From Hymenolepis diminuta (lineage: Eukaryota; Platyhelminthes; Cestoda; Cyclophyllidea; Hymenolepididae), in the NCBI GenBank assembly GCA_900708905.1, contig CAADRB010000008.1:389211-453210 (forward strand): a stretch of 64,000 nucleotides of DNA, in the 5' to 3' direction. Positions 54,601 to 61,278 of the stretch are shown here, in pieces (the first letter of the stretch is position 1; every line of letters starts with the position of its first letter). The notes below the pieces were generated by a model, which saw only the letters and a program-made list of their open reading frames with translations, was not told the origin of the DNA and did not search any database. A program made the position numbers and the translations under genes.

Positions 54601-57600
54601 AATCTCTCTAATGGAATAATGGCTTAAGGGCTACTTATGATATGTAAAAACCATGGAAATTGAGAATGATTACAAACAGCGCATACAGTTATCAGTGACG
54701 TAATCATCAGATATTAATAACAAAGGCCAAAATAACATCCGAAAAATCCCCGTTCACAACTTAAGCTGAGACTAAATTGAAGAGGTAGATTGTATTTTCC
54801 CTATGCTACTTAAATATTCTCTGACGCGGATACAAACGACAGGATAAAGAATACTCTCTTCTATTTCGAAAATTTATTACAGCATGACCAATCCGCGATT
54901 TTATATCAGTCTTCTCTAGATACCCTTGAGCAACCAAGTGATAAATATAGCCGCATAAAATATTATTTATATTCTTAAATTATCCATGCGTATGTAGTTA
55001 ATTAAAACATAAAGCCACACCCTAACACCGTTATTTTGAGGGAATAAAGCTCTAAAATGTCAATGTCGAATATGAAGGATGATCCTCTATGCATTTCCAA
55101 GATTACTCTTTATTAGCATTCTCTATGAAAATACTTCGGCTTTCGTCCACGAAGTAGTAGTGACATCTTTGTGTTCCTCTGACTCTAAATCCCCATCTGT
55201 CATGTCTCTGTCTAAACGCGTCTATTGATTTCCCCCTTTCTATAACCGTCTCGGTTCATCAGAATCACACCTCACGCATGTCCTCACGCGCGTCCTTATC
55301 CGAGTGACTCATAAATTTCTTTAGCATTCCCACACACACACACACACACAGACATGCGCTTGTCATACGCTGCTTCTACGCTGCCCTCTCATCACCTTTG
55401 TTCTTTATCTCCCTCTTATCCGCTTGAATCTTCGTTGTTGACTGGTGTTGTAGTCCGTAACTGTTTTTCCTTTTGATAGCCGCCAGATGTTAGTTGTCAC
55501 TCCAAAATCTCAGAAAATATAAGACTTTAAGTTAGCTTAACAGATTTTGAACATTACACTAATATAAAGGTAATTTTATTCAAACAAAATCCTACAATTT
55601 TTTGCTGTTTTTGTTTAATTATTTCAGTATTTTACCAATTTTCTCAGTTCGAATTCATTATACCAAGCTGTTTAATTAAAATAATTTTTAGAGTTAAATT
55701 TTCTCAATTGAAAATGGACTATTTATTGAGATTTACAGAGGTAATCTCATGAAAATGTATTCTTTTATTGATTTAATATTATTCAGTATCGAATACACAA
55801 AGCCTGGGAAGAAAACCCTAATTTTACGTCCATGAAGAGGAAGTGATTTATTAAATGCATTCTGAGGTAATCTAGTAAATAATATCAGCGGTAAGGACTT
55901 TCGTTTTGACAGTATTTACATGGGAGCCCGTAAACCTCCAAACGGCTCATTAATTTTTTAATTTCCTGTTTTGAATTAAGTTTAAAGCTTATTTAATTTT
56001 AGTGAATCTCTGAAGAGATAATTAATGTCAAAAATTATATGAAATAATGGATGTNNNNNNNNNNNNNNNNNNNNNNNNNNNNNNNNNNNNNNNNNNNNNN
56101 NNNNNNNNNNNNNNNNNNCAGTTGCTTCATATAATAGTGCAATTTTTTTATTTTCCTTATTTTACCTTACGTCCTTTTTCACGATAATATCTAGACGCAT
56201 TGAGGTACGAAGATAATTCAGAGTAGAAAAAGAAAATGAAATAACACGAGTGAGTGTCTGTGAATCAAAAAAACTTTCCGTTTAAAGATCCATTAATATG
56301 AATTATGCATAGTTTAGGGATATAAATATTTGTTTAAGGAAAGGCTATAAAACCGGTAAGTTAACATTAGCAAACACAAAGTTTTCAACCGTCCACAGTT
56401 GAATAGCTACTTTGAGCAAATTTCATTTGACAGCAGTTAAATATAGCATTTGTGTAGACATTAGATAAACGTATTGACTCAATCTCCATTTCTGCCTCTC
56501 CCCTACTTGACAGAGTTTTCTTACGCAAACTTTTCCTTTCAGTTAGTCTCCGATATCTTAATACTGAAAAGAACTGTTATTCATTATAGAGGTGTTCAGT
56601 TTCTCAAGTCAGTTTAACAGAGCGCATCGCCCTTGAATAAAATTTAAAAAATGGGGCGTACTAAATTTTCGCAAATATATTAACAAAAACATTTTCTCCT
56701 TAATTATTCTATTGTTTTCGTGATAATGTTGAGGGTTTATCGTGATCACATCGATCAAAGAGATGGAATAAGTCATGTCACGCATGTCGTTAACTCAGTT
56801 CGGAGGTGGCAGGCAATTCACCCCAATTTATTAATTAGTAAATTAAGGTGATATACAAAACATTTTTTCGTTATACGTCAGTCATGTCTAGTCGTCAGTC
56901 TCGGGGTCATGATAGATAAATGATAGGTATCTATGTGCAGACATGCAAACGCACAGCGGGACCGCCTGTGGACACTGTAGGAGAGATCTTATCGTCAGTC
57001 GATCATTTCTAATCGCCAGGTGTTGACAGACACCTGCTGGTTATAGCAGTTGTATCTGCTGTAATGGGGCTGCGAATTTTGCAAAAGCAATTCATTCAAT
57101 TAACAGGAGGCTTTAAGTCAACTTATCTTAAAAATGTTAAACACTATTACTTTTATGACTCATAAATACATTTTCAGACATAAATTATATCCATATAATT
57201 ATTAATTCATAAAAGCTTCAAAAATTATAATGCAAGTTCCAATTTTACTAAAAAAGAAAATTCTGAACTTATAACGTGAGTACAATATAAAATGCGTGAA
57301 TGTTAACACAATTTAAATTTCAGCTGAATATTTCACAAAAAATTGCAATCTTCTGAGTGTTTGTAAAATTTGCTGTTAACAACTGCATAATTTACGTGAA
57401 TGCCGCGTTTTGTAAATAGAAAAACTGTTTAATAATTTTAATTAATTATTCCAGTTCGAGCAAGTGGACATAAATAACAAGCGTTAAAATTGGCGACGTG
57501 CACTAGTGCTGCATTTTTAGTTGATATTTTTCCAAAAAATATACTGAATTTACTCATTAATTTAAAATTTTTGAATGCATGAACTTATAATAAGTAAAAA

Positions 57601-60600
57601 AGAAACAAATATGCGAATCTGAGGAATAAATAATTTCATCTTGAGTTTCTAATTTTTATCATGCACCTATTCAAGGTCAAATATTCACTTCAGTGGTATT
57701 CAGTCTTTTTGTGATCTCAACCTCGTTTTTTCAAAAGCACTTATAAGTTCATCAGTTTATCGGTGATATATTGACCATTGAGCATGACTGTCAAATCTGC
57801 AGTCACGTGTTTTATACTCGTGCAACCTTAAATGATATCTTGGGTTTATTGGTAAAAAACCAACATCTTGAGAGTGGCCTCAATTGCTTATCTACTGTGA
57901 AATCTTTTAGGTAAGAGACACTTTCTTCAACGTTCTTGACATATATTTCTTGGTTTCTAGAGTTCGCGATTAGGATTTGAAACCAACTTGGCACAAATTC
58001 ACTAGATCGCTCGACAAAATTTAGGGATAAAAAGAAAAAAAGATTTTAGCGATGGATAAATCTATTTAATATTGTACGTCATGACGATGTGGAATACTTT
58101 TGAGAATTTTCATCATGGGATAGCATAAGAAGCAGCGGTATGAGATGAAACCATTAGGAGCATATATTATGAAGTCGCATTATCAAGTGTTCCTTTTTAT
58201 TTAAAAGCTGAAAGCATCAAATTAAAACTTTCTAATTTATCGTGATTTGACCCTGAGGTTTCGGACGAGTTCATGTCCGCACTATTCAAAATTTGTTAAT
58301 ATCCTGATTTTATTGAATAGTTAGTCATGCCATAGAAACATTACTAAATCGTAAAATAACACAGACAAGAATTTTCATTACAGAATGGCACTTGAGAGTG
58401 CGGAACTAGAATAAGAGGAACAAAAAAGAATGAGATGATAAAATTTTTTCCTCGAGCAGCAGAAAACAGACAAAACTCGGACGACTGTGTTCACCAAGGA
58501 CTTTGTCAGCTATTCAAAGTTACGTAGAATACAGATGCAAAGTCATGTCCATACGTATATGAGAGCTGCTAATTTAATCTAGCTGACAAGATTTTAATAT
58601 AAAGATTTCTTCAAGGCTTCATTTTTAATTTCAGAGACAAGCATTTTGCCCGTAAAGGAATTAAATTCTATGCTCGCTGTCCTATTCATAGTGAATATCG
58701 TCGCTACATGGAGCATATTAAACAAGTTCGCATCTATACCATCTACATAGCTTTATCGGCCTTTCTGTTCGCTGCAATGATTATAGATTTTAAAGAGGTA
58801 AATTAAAATCAATTGTTTACATTAAGTTAAATACTACTTCTGATACCTGGCATGTCTTGTTTACAAGCCATTCAGAAACTTGTATGATGTCCTTTCTTAG
58901 AATAGACCTAATTGAATGTACGATTTTGAAATATCCTCATGTAAAAAATAATTTTGTGACCTCCATTAGTTTCAGTAAATTCCTTTTACTTTGGTAGATA
59001 TCTGTGATTAAAATTCGACATTACATAAGCATATTCTGCGCCTCGTTAATTGGAAGTCTCTACTATGCCTTCTATTGGGCTCGCGTCACCCGCCTAGCTG
59101 TCATCGTTGGACTTATTGTGGGAGCACTCAGTGGAATTGGATTTACCATTGCTTCATTTTTCGGTGAGTTTGGAACTTCATTGTTTCGATTACTACCAAA
59201 GTGCATAAGTCTTCAAAAAACAAATGGCATATTTTAGGGTCTTTCCAGTGGATTTAAACCAAAAGCTTTGCAGAAAGAATAGATAGTTGAATTTCAATAT
59301 TATGAATTAATTTTTCCGAAGGAAGAAAATTACAATGCAAAGGAAATAGCCCACAAAGGACAAATAAAGCTAGTTACGCTAAGAATCTTTCTAGGTTTAC
59401 GAGAATTGTAGCGGTCTTCGTCACGTTTGTCGAAGGCGAAAAAAAGAAATAATGTAATTTATGCCCAAAAAAGGAAAAAGTTCCTTTCTCTCAATTTTTA
59501 AAACCCATCCGAGAAGATAGATGGGAGACATTCAGTTTGATTAATTTGTTGCCTTGATTGAACTGTGATGTATCTTGCCAACGCATGATATAAACAAATT
59601 CGTCGAGGTAATGCCTTCCAAACTACTTCGAGTTTCACTAAAACAAGGTAGAGACAAATGGAGGATACTCATACTCAATGGGGGATGGATACTCATAATA
59701 ATGTTAACGGAAGGAAGAAGGATCAGCATTGTAACTAAGCCGAAAAAGGCAAAACCGATGGAAATTTAAGAGGGGAAGAAGACAGGAAAAATCGAAATGC
59801 ACATCATCTCTTATTTTTATTAAACGCATTCTCCAGGTTACCAAAAGGAAGCGGATATCTGGGAGTGAATCTAATTAAAGGATCGATTTGCAGTACAAAT
59901 CTCATCTTAAATGCTCACTTATTTTATATTTTGCCCTAGAGAATAAATAATGATTAAAACAAGAAAGAACAATTATAAGCCATTTGTTACTCAGTAATTT
60001 CAAATGATGAAAGTAAGTAAATCTCATATTTAGGAGAACAGCCGTAAAGTTTTGCATATACCCTGAGTAGAGGTAGATAAATTATTCTAAAATTACAGGG
60101 CGCCAAACGCAGTTAAACTTTTGAGTTATTATTAAACACAGACACCTGGTTTAACAACCAAATCCACGTTAAATTATGGAGAACTTCGGCGCCACTTGGT
60201 ATTAGAAATCAAAATAAATTTTGCTTTGCAGAAATCACATGTAATCTAAAATTAGATCCTGGCATTGTTTACATGAAATGATGTCTAGATTTCCTAAACG
60301 ATAACACTGTTTCAAGAGAAGAAAATAGCTCTTGATGATTGGTTAGTAAATTATCTTGGTATTAACTCAATGAGAGATTCAATGAGTAATTCTGGAGATT
60401 CTCCGATGAGAATCTCGCTTTCTTTCACTTCTATTCGGAAAATTATTATTAAATGCAATTTTTCAGCTCAGCCACTACGTGTTTCTATAGTTTTCACACA
60501 AATACCACTATTCTATTTCATTAATTCAAATTCAGTAGGGTTTACTTGTTGATTTAGGTTTGAAATTGATCAGTTAGCACTTTTCTATAAGTGAAGTAAA

Positions 60601-61278
60601 AACAAAGCAAGACGTTAGTAGGACATTAAGCTGAGGAGTTCCTTAAGTCCGAAATCTGCATTTGTGTGACTCTACACTACCATTTTCACTTTGATTAATT
60701 ACGGAGTGTCTAAACAAGTTAGGTGTGTTTGATGTCACTGATAAAAATTAGAGAAATGTGACGTTTATAGCGTTTTTTGAATAGATATGTTCGTACAAGT
60801 GAAAATAAGATTTACCTATTTCATTAATTCGATTACAAATTCTACTCTTGATAATGCTCTCTCTCTCTTCTCATCCGCAAATTGCGTAGACATTTTTGAT
60901 TGACCTAAGCAAAGTGGCCTGTTCATCAATATTCCCTAATGTTGAGCTTTAAATACAGAATTATCATGCCTTTTTATTAAGTTATTATTATTTTTTATTA
61001 CATTTTTTTGGGAAATATTTGAGACCTACTTTCCATAAAAAGCGATTAAATGCGACATTAACCATAAAGAAATAATAACTAAAATAATACTGTTTTTTAG
61101 TCGATGCTTCGTTGGGCGATGCAGTACCTCTAATAGAATGTGCTATTGGATTCATCATTCCAGCTATTATCACCTTCATTACAACTGGTCCTCTGAATGA
61201 AGAAGAAACGCTAGATGTTTGGGAGAGAACTCGATCAATTGATGATCCTCTACAACCATGGGCTGAGGTCTACAGCAA
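13559..61278 (+). CDS. DUR3-like solute:sodium symporter, multi-exon, 3' end not found
   Basis: Eleven exons: 13559-13723, 15870-15992, 27563-27773, 44128-44334, 45924-46040, 46697-46903, 46987-47144, 53212-53342, 58635-58797, 58998-59163, 61101-61278. Junction phases 0,0,1,1,1,1,0,2,0,1 are all consistent, giving 608 codons plus two bases. All introns are GT-AG. The product is a polytopic membrane protein resembling urea/polyamine transporters of the DUR3 branch of SLC5. Matching blocks are GGAFFYA, LKIKAPGARTFLQVIRTRFG, DQSIWQ, SSIFVYDIYMTYI and, near the end, WERTRSIDDPLQPW. Canonical DUR3 imports urea with Na+ or H+ at the plasma membrane. Here the second helix lacks the usual Trp-x-Trp signature and a Cys/His cluster sits in a late loop, so the substrate is open. 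The family usually has about 60-90 further residues with one more helix, so a terminal exon is missing. Confidence 0.88.
13724..15869 (+). other. Intron 1 (2.1 kb)
   Basis: It holds an exon-like segment at 14251-14334: a strong pyrimidine tract and CAG acceptor, 28 open codons beginning MVKPLPSSEL, then GTGAGT, with phase 0 on both sides. It does not match any DUR3 segment and is not included in the gene model. Confidence 0.7.
15870..15992 (+). CDS. DUR3-like gene, exon 2 (second membrane helix)
   Basis: 41 codons, phase 0 to 0, after an acceptor TTTTGTACTGTAG and before GTGAGT. Residues 56-96, from CKLEETYRDGGRRTSGL to ...ASDLVYQ. The family pattern here is acidic residues, then (A)GRsvGtGL, then the second helix, then (D/N)vAyQYG. 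The alignment is gap-free, and exon 3 continues with DGIGG for YGVSG. The usual Trp-Thr-Trp-Ala-Ala-Thr core reads Leu-Thr-Cys-Cys-Asn-Ala (81-86), Lys80 and Glu89 replace polar residues, and Phe87-Phe88 replace Leu-Leu. Confidence 0.82.
15993..27562 (+). other. Intron 2 (11.6 kb)
   Basis: Mostly featureless AT-rich DNA. It contains the minus-strand peptide-like frame at 19832-20077. A somewhat GC-richer, pyrimidine-rich stretch at about 22220-22560 has two overlapping plus-strand open frames without recognisable domains, perhaps an old repeat. Confidence 0.7.
19832..20077 (-). CDS. Possible small secreted peptide precursor
   Basis: An 81-codon minus-strand frame starting at the ATG at 20077; the frame extends 11 codons further only to a GTG. 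It has the outline of a neuropeptide precursor. Residues 2-17 (FKCFILCLCISYVINV) look like a signal peptide. A polar stretch follows, then a multibasic RRRK at 47-50, then a 26-residue segment starting TQNTDESLLKL and ending YFDNS. Directly after comes Gly-Lys-Lys (77-79), the arrangement used for C-terminal amidation. No Cys follows the signal region. I do not recognise the peptide family. AT-rich DNA yields many frames this long by chance, and no promoter or conserved neighbour supports it. The AATAAA over the stop codon is too close to act alone as a polyadenylation signal. It lies antisense inside a transporter intron. Confidence 0.25.
   Translation of the reverse strand: MFKCFILCLCISYVINVESIKISKYHPNFMNFLKTLSPSKSQYPSQRRRKTQNTDESLLKLVYINNISVYKYFDNSGKKTK
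27563..27773 (+). CDS. DUR3-like gene, exon 3
   Basis: Acceptor TCCTGTTGCAG, donor GTAAGT, phase 0 to 1; residues 97-167. DGIGGAFFYAI matches the family's YGVSGPFWYA block. LSVELKIKAPGARTFLQV then IRTRFG is the most conserved DUR3 segment in the window (family: AIELKRKAPnAhTFLEvIraRyG). Two membrane helices flank that loop. This exon and exon 11 fix the family assignment. Confidence 0.9.
28900..29900 (-). mobile_element. Decayed non-LTR retrotransposon, reverse transcriptase end
   Basis: Read on the minus strand, about 29860 down to 29770 gives LRINGRKIIHVSSFAYLDS followed by a stop and VSNKGLGDN. This matches the iNg..ie.V.sFtYLGS.iS.dG motif just downstream of the catalytic core in LINE reverse transcriptases. 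Further along, in another frame, KEDGNRLKAVQN resembles the family's K.D.nRLeafe.r stretch. Several stops and frameshifts separate these, so the element is dead. Its limits are uncertain; the part below about 29400 shows no clear domain. Confidence 0.5.
31001..31023. repeat. TA dinucleotide microsatellite
   Basis: About eleven uninterrupted TA units. Confidence 0.95.
34288..35349 (+). mobile_element. Mariner transposase pseudogene
   Basis: A full-length but broken mariner-type (Tc1/mariner, DD34D) transposase relic. Pieces in shifting frames follow the family order: KEHIRHILLFEFHKGN at the start, FNLKDKPRA of the DNA-binding region near 34442, then an ILNRI...DEKWWILYNN block around the first catalytic Asp at about 34725-34780. 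A YHDNVRPTH block holds the second Asp near 35040, and HHPPYSPDLTPTDFYLFRSL near 35119 holds the third. It ends at LMKRW, a stop, DVINKNRDYVEY and TGA. Many stops and frameshifts (I count well over ten in-frame stops) make it inactive. Only its last part, 35045-35311, remains open for 88 codons. Length, about 1.06 kb, equals an intact transposase gene. Terminal inverted repeats were not identified. Confidence 0.88.
40091..40500 (+). mobile_element. Possible solo LTR, or promoter-like island
   Basis: A block of higher GC content with a layout like a retrotransposon LTR. TGTAACC lies at about 40091. A GC-rich patch with a GGGG/CCCC hairpin lies near 40193-40215, a TATATAA box at 40264-40270, then pyrimidine- and C-rich sequence, and CAATAAACATTGG (AATAAA at 40407-40412). 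It closes near TTTCTACA at about 40490. No gag or pol sequence follows and no target duplication was found, so it would be a solo LTR. The 65-codon frame at 40189-40386 inside it has no domain. The alternative is a promoter of an intronic noncoding transcript. Confidence 0.4.
40950..41110 (+). mobile_element. SINE-like fragment
   Basis: Contains GGCGGTGGTGCAATAATTG and, further on, GGCCAACCCCATGGTTA followed by GGTCAACAATAG. This second part resembles the tail of the element at 12262-12440, which has GGCCAAC, then GGTTAGG and GACCAATATAG in the same order and similar spacing. A tRNA-like head is too worn to confirm. Confidence 0.35.
44128..44334 (+). CDS. DUR3-like gene, exon 4
   Basis: Acceptor CTTCGCTTTTTAG, donor GTAAGA, phase 1 to 1; residues 167-236. 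Two hydrophobic helices flank AIGGIFSLFCNSYMITTF, which aligns with the family's (F)GGLKATF..(D/S)YIHTviI segment. The His of that motif is replaced by Ile. It ends ...SSGLYPLG. Confidence 0.88.
44335..45923 (+). other. Intron 4 (1.6 kb)
   Basis: No feature recognised. A minus-strand open frame at 44476-44664 is not supported. Confidence 0.8.
45924..46040 (+). CDS. DUR3-like gene, exon 5
   Basis: 117 bases, phase 1 to 1, between TTCTTCTCAAG and GTAAGT; residues 236-275. It encodes the loop GDCQRIFVLTSC... and then LTFRSFYTITHGLELFG, which fills the family's SYLTM.S..GLiFGiiNi.GN position with nearly the expected spacing to DQSIWQ in exon 6. Without it the protein would lack half a helix. Confidence 0.8.
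46041..46696 (+). other. Intron 5 (656 bases)
   Basis: No feature recognised. Confidence 0.8.
46697..46903 (+). CDS. DUR3-like gene, exon 6
   Basis: Acceptor TTCACATTAG, donor GTAAGC, phase 1 to 1; residues 275-344. FLVFQVLDQSIWQ matches the family's FGTVFvDQsYWQ motif. FFFPVAVTFGTACGLGYMAL matches the following helix (family: FaIPft.attlGLaavAL). Confidence 0.9.
46987..47144 (+). CDS. DUR3-like gene, exon 7
   Basis: After an 83-base intron; acceptor TTCAAATATAG, donor GTGAGT, phase 1 to 0; residues 344-396. The second half, TSTEIVSFSSIFVYDIYMTY, is the SLC5/DUR3 motif (family: TSATSAElIavSSi.TYDIYkTYI). Replacement of Ala-Glu-Leu by Thr-Glu-Ile is conservative. Confidence 0.9.
47565..47685 (+). 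mobile_element. tRNA-like SINE candidate
   Basis: AGCTCGTTAGATGTGCGCTGG near 47593 resembles a tRNA A-box region (AGCTCAGTTGGTAGAGCGC). Some 60 bases later AGGTTAAAAGTTCGATCTT resembles a B box. The spacing and mismatches rule out a normal tRNA gene. Confidence 0.25.
51610..51647. repeat. GA dinucleotide microsatellite
   Basis: Nineteen uninterrupted GA units. The antisense reading gives a Ser-Leu run in a spurious open frame at 51494-51730. Confidence 0.95.
53212..53342 (+). CDS. DUR3-like gene, exon 8 (cysteine cluster)
   Basis: 131 bases, phase 0 to 2, between ATCGGGATTTGTAG and GTATAT; residues 397-440. It reads PFKRTAEMNSCVLCG, then a basic linker, then CRCKSMEACSDCQQDD. Pro-Phe continues DIYMTYIY of exon 7 exactly as the family's TYI.PF. 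Cys407, 410, 424, 426, 432 and 435, with Cys455 and His458 from exon 9, make eight potential zinc ligands in a loop expected to be cytosolic. From memory, many invertebrate DUR3-like proteins carry a similar Cys-rich insertion here. The minus-strand open frame at 53113-53487 is its shadow. Confidence 0.85.
55105..55435 (-). repeat. Dispersed repeat, copy B (inverted)
   Basis: Reverse complement of the 5884-6195 element, about 49 kb away. The shared AATAAAGAG end lies at 55105-55112 and the CCCCCTTTCTATA block at about 55232-55244. This copy carries a (CA)10 tract at 55331-55350 that copy A lacks. Confidence 0.75.
55331..55350. repeat. CA dinucleotide microsatellite
   Basis: Ten CA units inside repeat copy B. 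Confidence 0.95.
56055..56118. other. Assembly gap (64 N)
   Basis: A run of 64 N between 56054 and 56119, in intron 8 of the transporter gene. True length is unknown. Confidence 1.
58635..58797 (+). CDS. DUR3-like gene, exon 9
   Basis: Acceptor TTTTAATTTCAG, donor GTAAAT, phase 2 to 0; residues 440-494. DKHFARKGIKFYARCPIH completes the Cys/His cluster, EYRRYMEH follows, and residues about 468-490 form a membrane helix ending ...DFKE. The family has an equivalent (A)..aiKp.fkC.vHg.yR.Y block. Confidence 0.88.
58998..59163 (+). CDS. DUR3-like gene, exon 10
   Basis: After a 200-base intron; acceptor ACTTTGGTAG, donor GTGAGT, phase 0 to 1; residues 495-550. Two hydrophobic helices, IFCASLIGSLYYAFYWARV and LIVGALSGIGFTIASFF, in the place of the family's m.igs.v.P.aLtltWgr and GavsG...g..sW segments. 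Confidence 0.85.
59164..61100 (+). other. Intron 10 (1.9 kb)
   Basis: No feature recognised. A purine-rich stretch at about 59640-59790 with open frames on both strands shows no domain. Confidence 0.75.
61101..61278 (+). CDS. DUR3-like gene, exon 11
   Basis: Acceptor ACTGTTTTTTAG, donor GTAAGA, phase 1 to 2; residues 550-609. GDAVPLIECAIGFIIPAII is the helix corresponding to the family's GN.vallss..i....sl. It is followed by VWERTRSIDDPLQPWAEVY, matching the W..TR.IDnPLsPW.e.Y signature of animal DUR3-like proteins. If the donor were not used, TAA at 61280-61282 would end the protein at ...EVYSK. The strong donor and the family's longer tail argue for another exon. Confidence 0.88.

Larger units (their letters stand above)
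53343..58634 (+). other. Intron 8 (5.3 kb)
   Basis: Contains repeat copy B (about 55105-55435) with a CA microsatellite, the assembly gap, and one copy of TGTCACGCATGT (56776-56787). Phases of exons 8 and 9 match, so no exon need be hidden in the gap. Confidence 0.75.
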
